Shown: piece after piece, positions 37,444 to 47,715 of the stretch | Layout of the letters: every line of letters starts with the position of its first letter | Position numbering within the stretch: the first letter of the stretch is position 1 | NCBI RefSeq assembly: GCF_021497965.1 | Contig: NZ_CP046525.1 | Span: 1,643,668-1,707,667 of the forward strand | Source of the DNA: Streptococcus infantis | GTDB taxonomy: Bacteria; Bacillota; Bacilli; Lactobacillales; Streptococcaceae | Reading direction: 5' to 3' | Length of the DNA stretch: 64,000 nt | Translations under genes and position numbers: made by a program | Notes under the pieces: generated by a model | What the model saw: only the letters and a program-made list of their open reading frames with translations | What the model was told of the DNA's origin: nothing | The model's database searches: none

Positions 37444-38223
37444 TTAAGCGTTGTCGCCTTCTACAACTTCAACGATTTCTTCGATTGAGTCTGCTTGAGC
37501 TTCTGAAGCTGCAAATTCAGCTTCAACTGCCGCTGCGTCTTCACCTTGACGACCTTCGATAACAGCGTCAGCCATTTTCGCAGTGATCAATTTAACAGCG
37601 CGGATAGCGTCATCGTTCGCTGGGATGATAACATCGATATCATCTGGGTCAGTGTTTGTGTCGACCATCGCTACAACTGGGATACCCAATTTCTTAGCTT
37701 CTTTAACAGCGATTTGTTCTTTATGTGGATCAACTACGTACATTACGTCTGGGATACGAGGCATGTCTTCGATACCACCCAAGAATTTTTCAAGACGTGC
37801 ACGTTGTTTGTTAAGAAGTGCAACTTCTTTCTTAGGAAGAACGTCAAAGATTCCTTCTTCTTCCATGCGTTTGATTTCTTTCAAACGAGCGATACGTTTT
37901 TGGATTGTTCCCCAGTTAGTAAGAGTTCCACCCAACCAACGGTGGTTGATGTAGTATTGACCTGAACGTTCTGCTTCTTCTTTAACAGCGTCAGCAGCTT
38001 GTTTCTTAGTACCAACGAACAATACAACTGCATCGTTAGCTGCAGCATCACGCATAAAGTCGTATGCTTGGTCAGCGTATTTTACAGTTTGTTGCAAGTC
38101 GATAACGTGGATTCCGTTACGCTCAGTGAAGATGTACTTAGCCATCTTAGGGTTCCAGCGACGAGTTTGGTGACCAAAGTGTACACCAGCCTCAAGAAGT
38201 TGTTTCATTGAAATTACTGCCAT
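37444..38223 (-). CDS. rpsB: 30S ribosomal protein S2
   Basis: 259 residues. [20 protein letters not shown], with [22 protein letters not shown] and the [20 protein letters not shown] motif. The ATG at 38223 follows AAAGGAGAAAT; the upstream in-frame extension has no site. Ends in an acidic tail. Confidence 0.98.
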   Translation of the reverse strand: MAVISMKQLLEAGVHFGHQTRRWNPKMAKYIFTERNGIHVIDLQQTVKYADQAYDFMRDAAANDAVVLFVGTKKQAADAVKEEAERSGQYYINHRWLGGTLTNWGTIQKRIARLKEIKRMEEEGIFDVLPKKEVALLNKQRARLEKFLGGIEDMPRIPDVMYVVDPHKEQIAVKEAKKLGIPVVAMVDTNTDPDDIDVIIPANDDAIRAVKLITAKMADAVIEGRQGEDAAAVEAEFAASEAQADSIEEIVEVVEGDNA

Positions 38224-38339
38224 GAGTATTTCTCCTTTTTTGTTTTTTCCTCTTCTTGATTTCAACTTGCAAAACAACCAAAAGGCAACAGTTTCACAAT
38301 TCATCAAGAATGAGTATTATCGTTCACACGACAAGTTTC

Positions 38340-38368
38340 ATTTTATCATAATTGGAGCTTTATTTCAA
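38340..38368 (-). promoter_or_regulatory. rpsB promoter
   Basis: TTGAAA (38363-38368), 17 bp, TGATAAAAT with TAAAAT at 38340-38345 on the minus strand; leader of about 110 nt with no recognised RNA element. Confidence 0.8.
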
Positions 38369-38420
38369 GTAATTTTGTTATTTTCTCCTTATTAAATTAC
38401 TATTTAAAAGCTCTAAATTT

Positions 38421-38451
38421 AAAACATCTCAACATATACTGCTGAGATGTT
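38421..38451 (-). terminator. Terminator after the FemX-like gene
   Basis: AACATCTCA / TGAGATGTT 9-bp stem, 11-nt loop, then TTTTAAATTT on the minus strand. Confidence 0.75.
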
Positions 38452-38493
38452 CTAATAGCTAATTTTTTAAAATTTAATGTAGGGGTGTTTATG

Positions 38494-39705
38494 CTATCTA
38501 CTTCGAAGTTTCTTACGAATCTTATAAGCTAGATTAAACAAGAAATATAATGAACTAGTTGGATAGTTAAACTCACCAGCAAACTCCTCAATAGTGGGAT
38601 TAAACTTAGATTTAAAATTAAATAACCCGCCTTCTAAGTTGTTTTCAATTCCACCCATATTATGAGTCTCTGCCCCACGTTCAAATGAATGTTGAGCTGT
38701 CTCAAACCATGTAGGAATAGCAGGTTGATAATGTCTAAATTCCTCATTCATTCCAGCATATAAGTTTTCAGAAGTTTCCCCAAATTCGATGGTTAAAGTT
38801 CCAGACAATGGAACGACACTGTACCCTCTATCAATATGGCTCTTAAGAAAAGAAATTTCTTCCTCTAATCGTTTTCTCTCTTGCTGATTCTCTTTTATTT
38901 TGCCTTCTTTCGTTTTATCAGTAAATTTCTGCGCTATTTTAAGATTCTTTTCGAGTTGCTGCTCAACTTCTTTCAGTCTATTAGGTAAATCTAAGTAGCT
39001 CAGTGTGATAAAAGAGTGATTAGGATAAGTAGTCAGTAACTTTTGATAATAATCTTTGCCTCGTAAACTGATATTCTTACGAGACTCTGTTTTCTTCATT
39101 AAAAATGAAAATTCATCTAATAAATCAATTCCACCGAATTTCACTTCCAATCCTTTATTCCTTGCAGTTCGGATTGCCTGTCTAGTGGACTTGGATAGTT
39201 GATCCAACGAGAAGTTCTCTTTATGAATATTAGCTTGAAAACGTGGTTGTATATTTTCTGCCATATCCTTTGTTAAGCCTGTCCAATAAACTTTATTTTT
39301 TTTCAGTTCTTCAATAATTTCTAAAGTCCTGGAATTTTGGACAGTTTCTTGCCCAATAAGGCCTCTACTGATAAATAAACTTGGATCAAATTTAACCATT
39401 ATTGCATGGCTTTTTTTAGCAAGTTTTTTCAATGTTAAAAGCACAAATTTCAGAAGTTCTTTATCTTTATAATCAATAACTGGACCTCGTGGAATATAGA
39501 ACATAGAAAGTCCTAATGGTAGCGGCTGAATTAAGATATTCGCTACTCCAACTAGTTGATCCTCTTTATAAAAGCCAACTCTCTCATTCCCCCAAGTATC
39601 CTTTATCTTGGACCAATCACTACTCTGCAATAAATTTCCTTGAGGATGATTTTGTAAAAACAAATCCCACTCTTTGACATCAACATTCGTTTTATAAGTA
39701 AACAT
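38494..39705 (-). CDS. FemABX/MurMN-family peptidoglycan bridge aminoacyltransferase
   Basis: 403 residues with two GNAT-like halves and a helical coiled-coil arm at about residues 255-315 (rich in Lys/Glu, LKEVEQQLEKNLKIAQKF), as in MurM and FemX. Typical FemX-family segments are NLLQSSDWSKIKDTWG, YIPRGPVIDY and YAGMNEEFRHYQPAIPTWFE. Such enzymes add amino acids from aminoacyl-tRNA to the lipid II stem peptide. It is not obviously MurM or MurN. No orthologue is expected at this place in pneumococcus (rpsB and pcsB are neighbours there), so it is likely an insertion. A -10 TATAAT lies at 39796-39801. Confidence 0.85.
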   Translation of the reverse strand: MFTYKTNVDVKEWDLFLQNHPQGNLLQSSDWSKIKDTWGNERVGFYKEDQLVGVANILIQPLPLGLSMFYIPRGPVIDYKDKELLKFVLLTLKKLAKKSHAIMVKFDPSLFISRGLIGQETVQNSRTLEIIEELKKNKVYWTGLTKDMAENIQPRFQANIHKENFSLDQLSKSTRQAIRTARNKGLEVKFGGIDLLDEFSFLMKKTESRKNISLRGKDYYQKLLTTYPNHSFITLSYLDLPNRLKEVEQQLEKNLKIAQKFTDKTKEGKIKENQQERKRLEEEISFLKSHIDRGYSVVPLSGTLTIEFGETSENLYAGMNEEFRHYQPAIPTWFETAQHSFERGAETHNMGGIENNLEGGLFNFKSKFNPTIEEFAGEFNYPTSSLYFLFNLAYKIRKKLRSR

Positions 39706-39795
39706 AATTCCAGTACCAATTCCCTTTAGAAACCTTTTTATTAACGTGCTACACTCGTACTAAATCTCTAAATTTCATCTAACTTTAACTAAATA

Positions 39796-39801
39796 ATTAT
39801 A
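39796..39801 (-). promoter_or_regulatory. Candidate -10 of the FemX-like gene
   Basis: TATAAT on the minus strand about 90 bp before the ATG, preceded by a short ATTCT triplet repeat. No clear -35. Confidence 0.4.
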
Positions 39802-39869
39802 AAGAATAGAATAGAATACAAAATAAGTTCAAGTAATTATATAATGAAATTTATTTTTCAGCACTATAC

Positions 39870-39900
39870 AAAGGGTGAGATTAATAAAACCTCACCCTAA
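39870..39900 (-). terminator. Terminator after pcsB
   Basis: AGGGTGAG / CTCACCCT stem with an 11-nt loop and a short TTT run on the minus strand, 20 bp after the pcsB stop. Confidence 0.7.
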
Positions 39901-39920
39901 ATTTAGTAATAATCAGTATA

Positions 39921-41138
39921 TTAGTTTGGATAAATGTATCTTACTGTACCACGTGATGCTGTAGGATTAAACCATCCACGATAATTTCCGATTGGTTGAG
40001 TTCCGCTACCATCATAGTTACATTCTGAAACTTGAATACGCGTTGTTGATTCAACAGCTGTAACAACCGCTACGTGTCCATAGCCACCATCATCCCAACA
40101 AGCAATCGCACCAACTTGTGGTGTAGAACCTGTACGGAAACCTGCTGCTGCTGCACTAGTAGCCCACTGACCACCATTACCCCAATAATCACCAGCCCAT
40201 GGAGCCAAGGTCTTAGCACCCCATGTACATTGACCTGTAGGGTAACTTGAAGCATTTGAACTATAAGTTGGTCGTTGACTTACAGTAGTTACTGCAGGTG
40301 TGTAGCTTGAATCATCATCTGATGATGAAGCTGATGAAGAACTTGAAGTTGCTTGTACTTGTGCAGCAAAAGTTGTGTTGGCTGAAGCTGCGAGTGATTG
40401 TTGTTGACTTGCTTGTTTAGCTTTATAAGCTGCTTCTGCCTCTGCTGCTGCTTTAGCTTCTGCCTCTGCTGCTGCTTTTTTCTCAAGCAAGCTAGCTTTT
40501 TCGTTTTCTGCTGTAGCTTTTTCAGCTGCAAGATTCAACTCAGCTACTTTCAATTCTGCTTGTTTTGTTGTCAAAGCTTGAGCATCGTCAGCAAGCGTTT
40601 GTTGATTCGCAATGACTGTGTTGATTGCTTCGTTGTTTGCAACTTGTTTTTCAGAGATAGCTTTCTTATCTTCTTTTTGTTGCTGCAACATTTTATTGTT
40701 TGCTGATACGATTTCACTCATGGCTGCTACACGAGAAATAGCTTCTGTGATCGAGTCAGAGTTAATGATCGTATTGATGTAACTTGTAGCAGTTCCGTTT
40801 GTTTGTGCACTACGAGCTTGGTTTTCAAGCGATTCATTACGTGCTACGATATTTTTTGAAAGCTCTGCGATTTCACCTTCAAGTTTTTTAGATTCTTCTT
40901 GAAGTTTTTCGTTTTCAGATTGTAATTTTTCTTGCTCTGATTGAATAGCTGAAACTTTAGTTTGAATTTCGTCTACTTGTTTTTGAGCTTCTTTCTGTTG
41001 AGTTGTCAACTCACTAATTTTGCTATCTTGAGCAGCAATTTTTTCATCTGTTGTATTGGCTTTAACACTTGAAAGTACAGCTCCATTTGAAAGCAATACT
41101 GTACTTAACATAAGTGATGCTAGAATTTTTTTCTTCAT
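39921..41138 (-). CDS. pcsB: PcsB peptidoglycan hydrolase
   Basis: 405 residues. Secreted cell-division hydrolase, activated by FtsEX. Signal peptide ([16 protein letters not shown] to VKAN), long coiled coil to about residue 250 with heptads of Lys/Glu/Gln/Ala, a Ser-rich linker, then a CHAP domain with catalytic Cys304 ([11 protein letters not shown]) and His355 (GGYGHVAVV). Essential or near-essential in pneumococcus and controlled by WalRK. The promoter region has a matching WalR box. Confidence 0.96.
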   Translation of the reverse strand: MKKKILASLMLSTVLLSNGAVLSSVKANTTDEKIAAQDSKISELTTQQKEAQKQVDEIQTKVSAIQSEQEKLQSENEKLQEESKKLEGEIAELSKNIVARNESLENQARSAQTNGTATSYINTIINSDSITEAISRVAAMSEIVSANNKMLQQQKEDKKAISEKQVANNEAINTVIANQQTLADDAQALTTKQAELKVAELNLAAEKATAENEKASLLEKKAAAEAEAKAAAEAEAAYKAKQASQQQSLAASANTTFAAQVQATSSSSSASSSDDDSSYTPAVTTVSQRPTYSSNASSYPTGQCTWGAKTLAPWAGDYWGNGGQWATSAAAAGFRTGSTPQVGAIACWDDGGYGHVAVVTAVESTTRIQVSECNYDGSGTQPIGNYRGWFNPTASRGTVRYIYPN

Positions 41139-41172
41139 AAGTGTAATACTCCTTCTTTAAAAAGACAATACT

Positions 41173-41178
41173 AGTATA
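41173..41178 (-). promoter_or_regulatory. pcsB promoter, extended -10
   Basis: TGATATACT on the minus strand 35 bp before the pcsB ATG; lies just downstream of the mreD terminator. Confidence 0.6.
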
Positions 41179-41180
41179 TC

Positions 41181-41212
41181 AAAAAAAGGCCTAATAAATA
41201 TTACGCCTTTAT
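41181..41212 (-). terminator. Terminator after mreD
   Basis: AAAGGC-TAATA / TATTA-GCCTTT stem with one mismatch and a T7 run on the minus strand. It overlaps the WalR box of pcsB. Confidence 0.75.
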
Positions 41213-41216
41213 TACA
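41200..41216 (-). promoter_or_regulatory. WalR (VicR) box of pcsB
   Basis: Minus strand TGTAAT-AAAGG-CGTAAT, matching the TGTWAH-N5-TGTWAH consensus with one mismatch, upstream of the pcsB -10. Confidence 0.75.
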
Positions 41217-41230
41217 GTTTTGTTTCTTTC

Positions 41231-41725
41231 TTATAGATATATTTTTTCAAAAATATATTGAAAAACCAACATCCATAAACAGTTCAATATCATAGTAGGT
41301 ACAAGACTATAAACCATAAAAACGGATAGATTTTCAGCAGTTAGCCCGACCACCTCTGCCAACATAAAGCTTCCAAACTCAAAAATGAAAGTCATCATTA
41401 AGACAGCTAGCAATCTGGTCCATCTATTTAACAAAATGACAGAGTTACTTTTATAGACAATTGCTCCAATAATCACAAAAAGAAGACTTGCAATTCCAAT
41501 CAGATGGAAGAAGTAAACATCGTATAATAGACCTAGAACCAAACAATAAGCTAAAAACAGATACTCTGATACTTCAATTGTTTCAAATAATAAGAAGATA
41601 AAGATAAAATGGCTAACAATTTGTAAATGTGGGAAAAAGCTATTTACAAGCTGCCCTAAATGGCTATCTATTAAGACAATCAAGGGTAAGAGTAAGAACA
41701 TTCCTATCTGCTTAACAAGTCTCAT
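41231..41725 (-). CDS. mreD: Rod shape-determining protein MreD
   Basis: 164-residue membrane protein with about five helices; partner of MreC in peripheral peptidoglycan synthesis. Overlaps mreC by 4 bp. Confidence 0.93.
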   Translation of the reverse strand: MRLVKQIGMFLLLPLIVLIDSHLGQLVNSFFPHLQIVSHFIFIFLLFETIEVSEYLFLAYCLVLGLLYDVYFFHLIGIASLLFVIIGAIVYKSNSVILLNRWTRLLAVLMMTFIFEFGSFMLAEVVGLTAENLSVFMVYSLVPTMILNCLWMLVFQYIFEKIYL

Positions 41726-42543
41726 GACGCATTCCCCACTAACTCTACAACCTTAAGATTCATTGGATCAGCGTGTAGCTTAACCATAACTTCTCTTGTT
41801 AGATAGTCAGTACTATGTGTCACTGATACGACTTCTCCTACAGAAATATCTGTAGCATTAAAGTTTCCCAAACCTCCAGTCACCACTTTGTCGCCTTGGC
41901 TAATGTCGCTATTGCTATTGAGCTGGCTGATTTTCAAAAGTTCTTTTTCCTTATCATAACCGATAATAATACCATAAATGCTACTAGAACCGTGCTGGAT
42001 TTTAACGGAAATCTTCTCTGTATTCTCAGCGTTTGTCAATAAATTGACCACAGTTGAGTTGTCTTCTACTTTTTCAACACTTCCAACCAATCCTCCACCA
42101 GCAACAACAAGCATGTTTGTTGTTGCTCCTTGTTGAGAACCAACGTTAACTGTTAATTCTTGTTTCCAGGTTGATGGAGTTCTCATGATGACATCCGCAG
42201 CAATTAACTTGGTCGCATTTAATTTGGACTTCATATCTAATAACTTACGTAATTGCTCATTTTCTTCCTTCAGACTGTCTGCTTCATTCGTTTCTTTTTC
42301 CATTTGATAGAGTTCTTTTTTAAGAGTTTCATTCTCATTATAAGCTCTCGTCAAATTTCCTAAATCAGACTTTGTAGATTCTAACCATTGGAATGGCTTT
42401 TGAACAACTCTATCTATCAGAGAAATGCCATCTCCAACTTTTGTTACAACCGCACTTGATTTCGTCATCACTAAAAAAACTGAAACCACTAATACAACGA
42501 CAAATAGAACAATGATATATTTTGATTTTTTAAAACGGTTCAT
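41722..42543 (-). CDS. mreC: Rod shape-determining protein MreC
   Basis: 273 residues: one N-terminal membrane helix (IIVLFVVVLVVSVFLVM), a coiled coil at about 65-105, and an extracellular beta-barrel domain (LIAADVIMRTPSTWKQELTVN, VVAGGGLVGSV). Scaffolds the peripheral wall machinery in ovococci. Confidence 0.95.
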   Translation of the reverse strand: MNRFKKSKYIIVLFVVVLVVSVFLVMTKSSAVVTKVGDGISLIDRVVQKPFQWLESTKSDLGNLTRAYNENETLKKELYQMEKETNEADSLKEENEQLRKLLDMKSKLNATKLIAADVIMRTPSTWKQELTVNVGSQQGATTNMLVVAGGGLVGSVEKVEDNSTVVNLLTNAENTEKISVKIQHGSSSIYGIIIGYDKEKELLKISQLNSNSDISQGDKVVTGGLGNFNATDISVGEVVSVTHSTDYLTREVMVKLHADPMNLKVVELVGNAS

Positions 42544-42574
42544 ACCTCTACCCTATCTCATTCTATACTTCACT

Positions 42575-43369
42575 CTAGGATTTTAACAAAAATAGAATAC
42601 CGCCCAAGACACAAATAAGTAATAGAGCTACACTATCTTTATTCATCCATTTCAACTGTCGATACTGACTACGTCCATTTCCGCCTTGATACCCTCTAGC
42701 TTCCATAGCTGTAGCAAGAGAATCCGCTCTTTTCAAACTGGTAGCGAACAAAGGTATCAAAATAGGTATCATAGCCTTGACTTTTTGGATTACATTCCCT
42801 TCTCCAAAATCAACACCACGCGCCTTTTGAGCATTCATAATGCGAATCGTATCATCCATCAAGGTTGGTACAAATCGCAAACTCATAGACAACATAAGCC
42901 CAATTTCATGAACAGGAACCTTGAATCTTTTTAAAGGTCCAAGCAAGGATTCAACTGCTGTTGCCAAACTTAGTGGCATGGTCGTCAAAGTAAGCAAGGT
43001 TGAGAAAAAGATAATCAAAACAAAGCGACAAAAAATAATCCCAGCCTGTTCAATTCCATGACTTGTGATTTTTATAAACCCTACCTCGAACAAGACATCT
43101 CCACCTGAGATAAAGAACAGTTGAAAAAGGGTTGTAAAAGCAATTAGAAAAAACATAGATCGCAAACCTTTTATGAAAAAGGATAAGGGAACTTCTGATA
43201 AAGCTACAAATATAGCTGTTGCAACGAAAAGGATCAAATTTGTTATTGGATTATTGGCCCAAAAAACAATCAGAATTAATAAAATCATTGCCACTAACTT
43301 ACTACGAGGATCAAGACGATGAACAATCGAATTTCCTGGTATGTAACGACCTAAAATCATATTATCCAT
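42575..43369 (-). CDS. ecfT: ECF transporter T component
   Basis: 264-residue membrane protein that links ECF ATPases to S components. Starts [22 protein letters not shown] after MDN, typical of EcfT, and contains the coupling motif [11 protein letters not shown] and MEARGYQGG (Ala-Arg-Gly motifs). Overlaps ecfA2 by 8 bp. Confidence 0.95.
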   Translation of the reverse strand: MDNMILGRYIPGNSIVHRLDPRSKLVAMILLILIVFWANNPITNLILFVATAIFVALSEVPLSFFIKGLRSMFFLIAFTTLFQLFFISGGDVLFEVGFIKITSHGIEQAGIIFCRFVLIIFFSTLLTLTTMPLSLATAVESLLGPLKRFKVPVHEIGLMLSMSLRFVPTLMDDTIRIMNAQKARGVDFGEGNVIQKVKAMIPILIPLFATSLKRADSLATAMEARGYQGGNGRSQYRQLKWMNKDSVALLLICVLGGILFLLKS

Positions 43370-44201
43370 TGATGAACTCCTTAAACTCCTCTATCGTTAT
43401 CGGCAATTGTTTAAAAGAAACTCCTCTGTTAGCAAGCCTTTGAGCAAATCTTGTAATTTTTGGAACACCCAATTGGATTCTTTCCATAAATTCGACATTT
43501 TGAAAGACAAGACTTGGTTTCCCACTCTTAACTAATTTCCCTTTTTCCATTACGTAAACTTGGTCAGCAAATTCTGCTACATCATCCATAAGGTGAGTCA
43601 CCAAAACAATCGTGATACCATCTTGATGAAGCTTTTTAAACAAGGTCATCAACTCTTTTCGGCCAATTGGATCCAAGCCCGCGGTTGGCTCATCTAACAC
43701 CAAAATCTTAGGTTCCATTGCTAAAATCCCAGCAATAGCAACCCTTCTCATTTGTCCTCCTGAAAGTTCAAATGGACTACGTTCAAAAAGTGACTCGTCA
43801 ATTCCCACTAAAGCTAGTTTTTCACGCGCGATAGCTTCTGCCTCTTCTACAGAAACTCCAAAATTTTGAGGTCCAAATGCCACATCTTTTAAGACTGTTT
43901 CCTCAAAAATTTGATTTTCAGCAAACTGAAAAACCAAGCCTACTTGTTTGCGAATTTGACGAATTTGCTTATTGACTGATGTTGATGTAATCAATGTATC
44001 AAAGACACGAACACTTCCCTCTGTAGGAACTAGCAAACCATTCAAAAGTTGAAGGATTGTAGACTTTCCGCTTCCTGTATGCCCAATAATCGCAGTATAA
44101 GAGCCATCCTCTATTGTCAAACTGACATCAGACAAGGCAACTGAGGCAAACGGCGTTCCTTCTTGATACGTATAACTAACATTGTCTAGAATAATTCCCA
44201 T
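43362..44201 (-). CDS. ecfA2: ECF transporter ATPase A2
   Basis: 279-residue ABC ATPase. Walker [10 protein letters not shown], signature [11 protein letters not shown], Walker [14 protein letters not shown]-loop LVTHLM. Pairs with EcfA1 to power vitamin uptake. Overlaps ecfA1 by 16 bp. Confidence 0.95.
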   Translation of the reverse strand: MGIILDNVSYTYQEGTPFASVALSDVSLTIEDGSYTAIIGHTGSGKSTILQLLNGLLVPTEGSVRVFDTLITSTSVNKQIRQIRKQVGLVFQFAENQIFEETVLKDVAFGPQNFGVSVEEAEAIAREKLALVGIDESLFERSPFELSGGQMRRVAIAGILAMEPKILVLDEPTAGLDPIGRKELMTLFKKLHQDGITIVLVTHLMDDVAEFADQVYVMEKGKLVKSGKPSLVFQNVEFMERIQLGVPKITRFAQRLANRGVSFKQLPITIEEFKEFING

Positions 44202-45013
44202 AAAGCCTCCTCAAGTTCCTCTTCTGTAAGATAGAACTCTGGCAAATTCAAACCACTAGTACGTAATGATTCTTTCAATTGGTTGACAAAGGGTTGATCT
44301 AAGCCAATTTGATCTAAATCTGACCTAGAAAATAATTCTCTAGGAGTGCTTGTTGACTCGACTTTCCCTTTTTTCATTACTAAAACACGGTCACTCATAG
44401 CAACCTCATCTAAATCATGCGTAATAGAGATAACTGTCATCTGGTGGTCTTGGCGAATCTTCTGGACTATCTTAATCAACTCTAGTCGCCCTTCTGGATC
44501 CAACATACTTGTAGCCTCATCCAAGATTAAAATATCTGGTCGCAGAGCTACAACTCCTGCAATTGCCACTCTCTGTTTCTGACCTCCAGACAAGCGAGCT
44601 GGTTCTTTTTTTGTAAATTCCGCCATCCCAACTAATGACAGAGCTTCAGAGACTCGTTTCTTCATCTCTTCAAGTGGAATCCCTTGGTTTTCTAGGCCAA
44701 AAGCTACGTCATCTTCAACAGTTGCTCCTACGAACTGATTATCGGGATTTTGAAACACCATACCAATCTTACGTCTTTTCTCCCAGACATTCTCTGGTGT
44801 TAGGCAATCACCATCTATCCAAATTTCTCCAGATTCAGCCTCGAGTAAGCCATCAATCAAGCGAACTGTAGTTGATTTCCCACTCCCGTTGTGACCAACG
44901 ATTGACAACCATTCTCCACGTTTCACGTGAAACGAAATGTTATGAACATCATAATGTTCTTGATCTGCCTGGTATCGAAATGACAGATCCTTAATTTCAA
45001 TAATCGATTCCAT
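44186..45013 (-). CDS. ecfA1: ECF transporter ATPase A1
   Basis: 275-residue ABC ATPase. Walker [11 protein letters not shown]-loop [12 protein letters not shown], signature [11 protein letters not shown], Walker [17 protein letters not shown]-loop SITHDL. The 5' part of the coding sequence contains a parS site (44919-44934). Confidence 0.95.
   Translation of the reverse strand: MESIIEIKDLSFRYQADQEHYDVHNISFHVKRGEWLSIVGHNGSGKSTTVRLIDGLLEAESGEIWIDGDCLTPENVWEKRRKIGMVFQNPDNQFVGATVEDDVAFGLENQGIPLEEMKKRVSEALSLVGMAEFTKKEPARLSGGQKQRVAIAGVVALRPDILILDEATSMLDPEGRLELIKIVQKIRQDHQMTVISITHDLDEVAMSDRVLVMKKGKVESTSTPRELFSRSDLDQIGLDQPFVNQLKESLRTSGLNLPEFYLTEEELEEALWELF
44919..44934. promoter_or_regulatory. parS site inside ecfA1
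   Basis: CGTTTCACGTGAAACG: the 14-bp core GTTTCACGTGAAAC is perfect. Chromosomal ParB-binding centromere site, about 19 kb from oriC. Confidence 0.9.
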
Positions 45014-45015
45014 AT

Positions 45016-45555
45016 CTAGCGAAAGGTTCCTTTAAATAAATATGCGCTTCCCTTGAAGTAATCATAACCAGAATAAACTGTGAAGAACAAGGCAATATAA
45101 AGAGTTATCTGACCGAGCAAATTCCAATGGAATAACAAGAAGATAATCGCGAACATCTGACTAAATGTCTTGATTTTTCCTGGCATTGCTGCAGCTAAAA
45201 CAGTACCTCCGGTTTCAACTAAAAGCAAGCGCAAACCAGTAACTGCAAGTTCACGACAAATGATAACAGCCACCACCCAAGCAGGAGCCATATCGAGGCC
45301 AACTAGCATAATAAACGCTGACATAACCAATAGCTTATCCGCCATTGGATCAGCAAATTTCCCAAAATTGCTAACTACTTGCCACTTTCTAGCTAAATAA
45401 CCGTCTAAATAGTCAGTGATACTTGCAATGGCAAAAATAATTGCTGCTATTTTATGTAACACAGGAGATGGGCCAAATGATAGAAGGAGAACAAAAATCG
45501 GAATAAATAAAATTCTACCAAGCGTAAGTATGTTAGGAATATTTTCTTTTTTCAT
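45016..45555 (-). CDS. pgsA: Phosphatidylglycerophosphate synthase
   Basis: 179-residue membrane CDP-alcohol phosphotransferase: makes phosphatidylglycerol phosphate from CDP-diacylglycerol. The D-x2-DG-x2-AR-x8-G-x3-D-x3-D signature is seen from DYLDGYLARK to FADPMADK. Two bp before ecfA1. Confidence 0.95.
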   Translation of the reverse strand: MKKENIPNILTLGRILFIPIFVLLLSFGPSPVLHKIAAIIFAIASITDYLDGYLARKWQVVSNFGKFADPMADKLLVMSAFIMLVGLDMAPAWVVAVIICRELAVTGLRLLLVETGGTVLAAAMPGKIKTFSQMFAIIFLLFHWNLLGQITLYIALFFTVYSGYDYFKGSAYLFKGTFR

Positions 45556-45566
45556 ATTATCCTTCC

Positions 45567-46394
45567 TTAGTTTGAACTCACTGTTAGTCTAATCCAACCA
45601 GTTTGACCAGTTAATTTTGCAGTGTCAATTTCTTGATTATCAATTTTAATTTTAACGCCTTTTACAACGCCTAATGTGATTGTTACCGGAGAGCCTTTAG
45701 AAATTGTTGTTTTAGCTGTTTTGTTATTTGGCTCGAGAGTAGTTCCTCCAGCTAGATCCGTATCTGATACACTTATCCAACTTGTTGCATCCGTCACAGA
45801 TAATTGAAGTTCAGCAGTATCTTTAGAAGTTTTATACTCTACTGATATCACATCTCCCTGACCTGAAACAGTCACAGTTGATGCTTCACTCGAACTTGAT
45901 GGACTAGTGGTTTGGTTGCTAGTTGTTGTTTCACTAGTTGTTGCATTTGTAGTAGTAGTTACAACATTATAGTTAGCTGAAGTTGTTTCTGTTGGTTGTG
46001 TTTGAATATAATTCCAAACATAATAGGTTACGAATACTAAAATTGATAAGGAGAATAAGACGAAGTAAAAAAGTGGAAGCAGGGAACGTTTCTTTCGATT
46101 AGAACGTCTACGACCTGATAGTTCTATCTCATCAACATCAACTTCTTCATAGGTAATCATACTACCTGAATCATAAGCATCTAGAACTATACTTTCATCC
46201 AATTCAACTGCCCAAGCATACTTTCTCAAAAAAGAGCGAACATAAAAGGGACTAGGTAATTTATCAAAATCATCTGACTCTAAAGCTTCTAGCATATCCA
46301 GCTGAATATCTGTCTTGCGCTGCAACTCCTCTAAACTCAACCCCTGGTTTACTCTTGCTAAACGTAGAACTTCACCGATTGTTTTTTTCCTCAT
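45567..46394 (-). CDS. rodZ: RodZ-like HTH membrane protein
   Basis: 275 residues: N-terminal Cro/CI-type helix-turn-helix (TIGEVLRLARVNQGLSLEELQ), a basic patch RRRSNRKKR, a membrane helix at about 105-127, a Thr/Ser-rich stretch and an external beta domain (DUF4115-like). Involved in peripheral wall synthesis and shape. ATG 46394 has AGAAGGA 9 nt upstream; the earlier ATG touches the site. Confidence 0.9.
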   Translation of the reverse strand: MRKKTIGEVLRLARVNQGLSLEELQRKTDIQLDMLEALESDDFDKLPSPFYVRSFLRKYAWAVELDESIVLDAYDSGSMITYEEVDVDEIELSGRRRSNRKKRSLLPLFYFVLFSLSILVFVTYYVWNYIQTQPTETTSANYNVVTTTTNATTSETTTSNQTTSPSSSSEASTVTVSGQGDVISVEYKTSKDTAELQLSVTDATSWISVSDTDLAGGTTLEPNNKTAKTTISKGSPVTITLGVVKGVKIKIDNQEIDTAKLTGQTGWIRLTVSSN

Positions 46395-46434
46395 ACTTAT
46401 CATTCCTTCTTTCTAGTCTCATTTTTTTCAATTA

Positions 46435-47715
46435 TTATAGCGGAAAAATCGTAAACTCAACCATTTCACTATTATCAATAAAATGATGACCTACCTCAAG
46501 AACATCTTCTAAGGTCATTTCCTGTATAATCTTTGGCAAATCAAACAAGGTTGATTCATCAACGTGCGACTGATATTGAGTCGCAATAAATTCTAAAGAA
46601 TTCAGATTATGGATAAACTCTCCATAAATTTCACTTTTTATTAAATCAAGATGCTCCTCTGACACATCCGGATCAGTTACAAAATTTTTTATTGCCTTTC
46701 GAAATTGGTGTGAAATGGCAACAGGTTCTTTTGTATCCATTGTCAGCATCAAAAAATTAAAACGATGATTGATTTCAACCTCCATAGATAATGAAGAATC
46801 TAGTTTCCCAGTTTCATACAAACTTTGAAATCTTTTTGAGGTCCATCCAAACATCATCGAAAACAAGGCCTTCAACAAAACACCGTATCGATAGCAGTCT
46901 TTACTCTCCATCTCAGCATTTGTTCGAACTCCAATAGCTAATTTAGGAGAAGCCACATCCATACGAATACTCTCAACCTTCTTTACAGGGTGTAAAGCGA
47001 TTGTTTCTCGTGGATTTTGAACTATACAAACTCCAACATCCTTTTGCAAGAAATAATTCTGTATCAACTCTAAATCAAAATTTCCAACGAGAAAAATATG
47101 GCTATTGACAGGTGTGTAAAATTCATCAAAATTATCTCGTAAATCCTCTAAACGAATATCTTCTATCGAATTTTCAGTACCAACAATATCCGAAGCTAAA
47201 GGACTTTCTGGATAAAGATTTGCAAGAGTTTTAAAGAACAAGCAAGAATCAGGATCATCCTGATACATTTCGCGCTCTTGTTGAATGATATCCTTTTCTC
47301 GTTCAACAGATTCTTCAGTAACGTTAAAGCAAGTAACAAGCTCGTCAAGCAAGTCTAAACACTCAGCGACATTGTCAGAGGTTGAAAAAAGATAACTTGT
47401 ATTTGTAAAGCTTGTAAAGGCGTTACTATCTGCACCTAATTTGGTAAATGCAGCCATGATATCTTCAGAATTTTCTCTTTCAAAAAGTTTATGTTCTAAA
47501 AAATGAGCAATCCCACTAGGGTATTCTTCCTTTTTACCATTTCTAGCTGTAAACTTTGTATCAACCGAACCAACTTGGACAGTGGCTACCCCGTAAACTT
47601 CGTTAAAGTCATTTTTCGGAAGTAAAGTAACTGTCAAGCCGTTTTCTAATTTTGCTTGATAAAGAGTTTCCTTTACAGCAGGATAAAATTTCTCTTGAAA
47701 AGTAACTCTAGTCAT
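46435..47715 (-). CDS. yfmH: M16 family peptidase YfmH
   Basis: 426-residue insulinase-type protease. The zinc motif HFLEH (with GIAHFLEHKLFE near residue 70) is intact, with a downstream Glu in EERE-type helix (EESVEREKDIIQQE). In B. subtilis YfmH and YfmF are linked to modification of elongation factor P. Overlaps yfmF by 4 bp. Confidence 0.88.
   Translation of the reverse strand: MTRVTFQEKFYPAVKETLYQAKLENGLTVTLLPKNDFNEVYGVATVQVGSVDTKFTARNGKKEEYPSGIAHFLEHKLFERENSEDIMAAFTKLGADSNAFTSFTNTSYLFSTSDNVAECLDLLDELVTCFNVTEESVEREKDIIQQEREMYQDDPDSCLFFKTLANLYPESPLASDIVGTENSIEDIRLEDLRDNFDEFYTPVNSHIFLVGNFDLELIQNYFLQKDVGVCIVQNPRETIALHPVKKVESIRMDVASPKLAIGVRTNAEMESKDCYRYGVLLKALFSMMFGWTSKRFQSLYETGKLDSSLSMEVEINHRFNFLMLTMDTKEPVAISHQFRKAIKNFVTDPDVSEEHLDLIKSEIYGEFIHNLNSLEFIATQYQSHVDESTLFDLPKIIQEMTLEDVLEVGHHFIDNSEMVEFTIFPL

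Noticed and set aside
40289-40706. Gln/Lys-rich and Cys-rich ORFs within pcsB
   Set aside because: They are frame-shifted shadows of the repetitive coiled-coil coding region.
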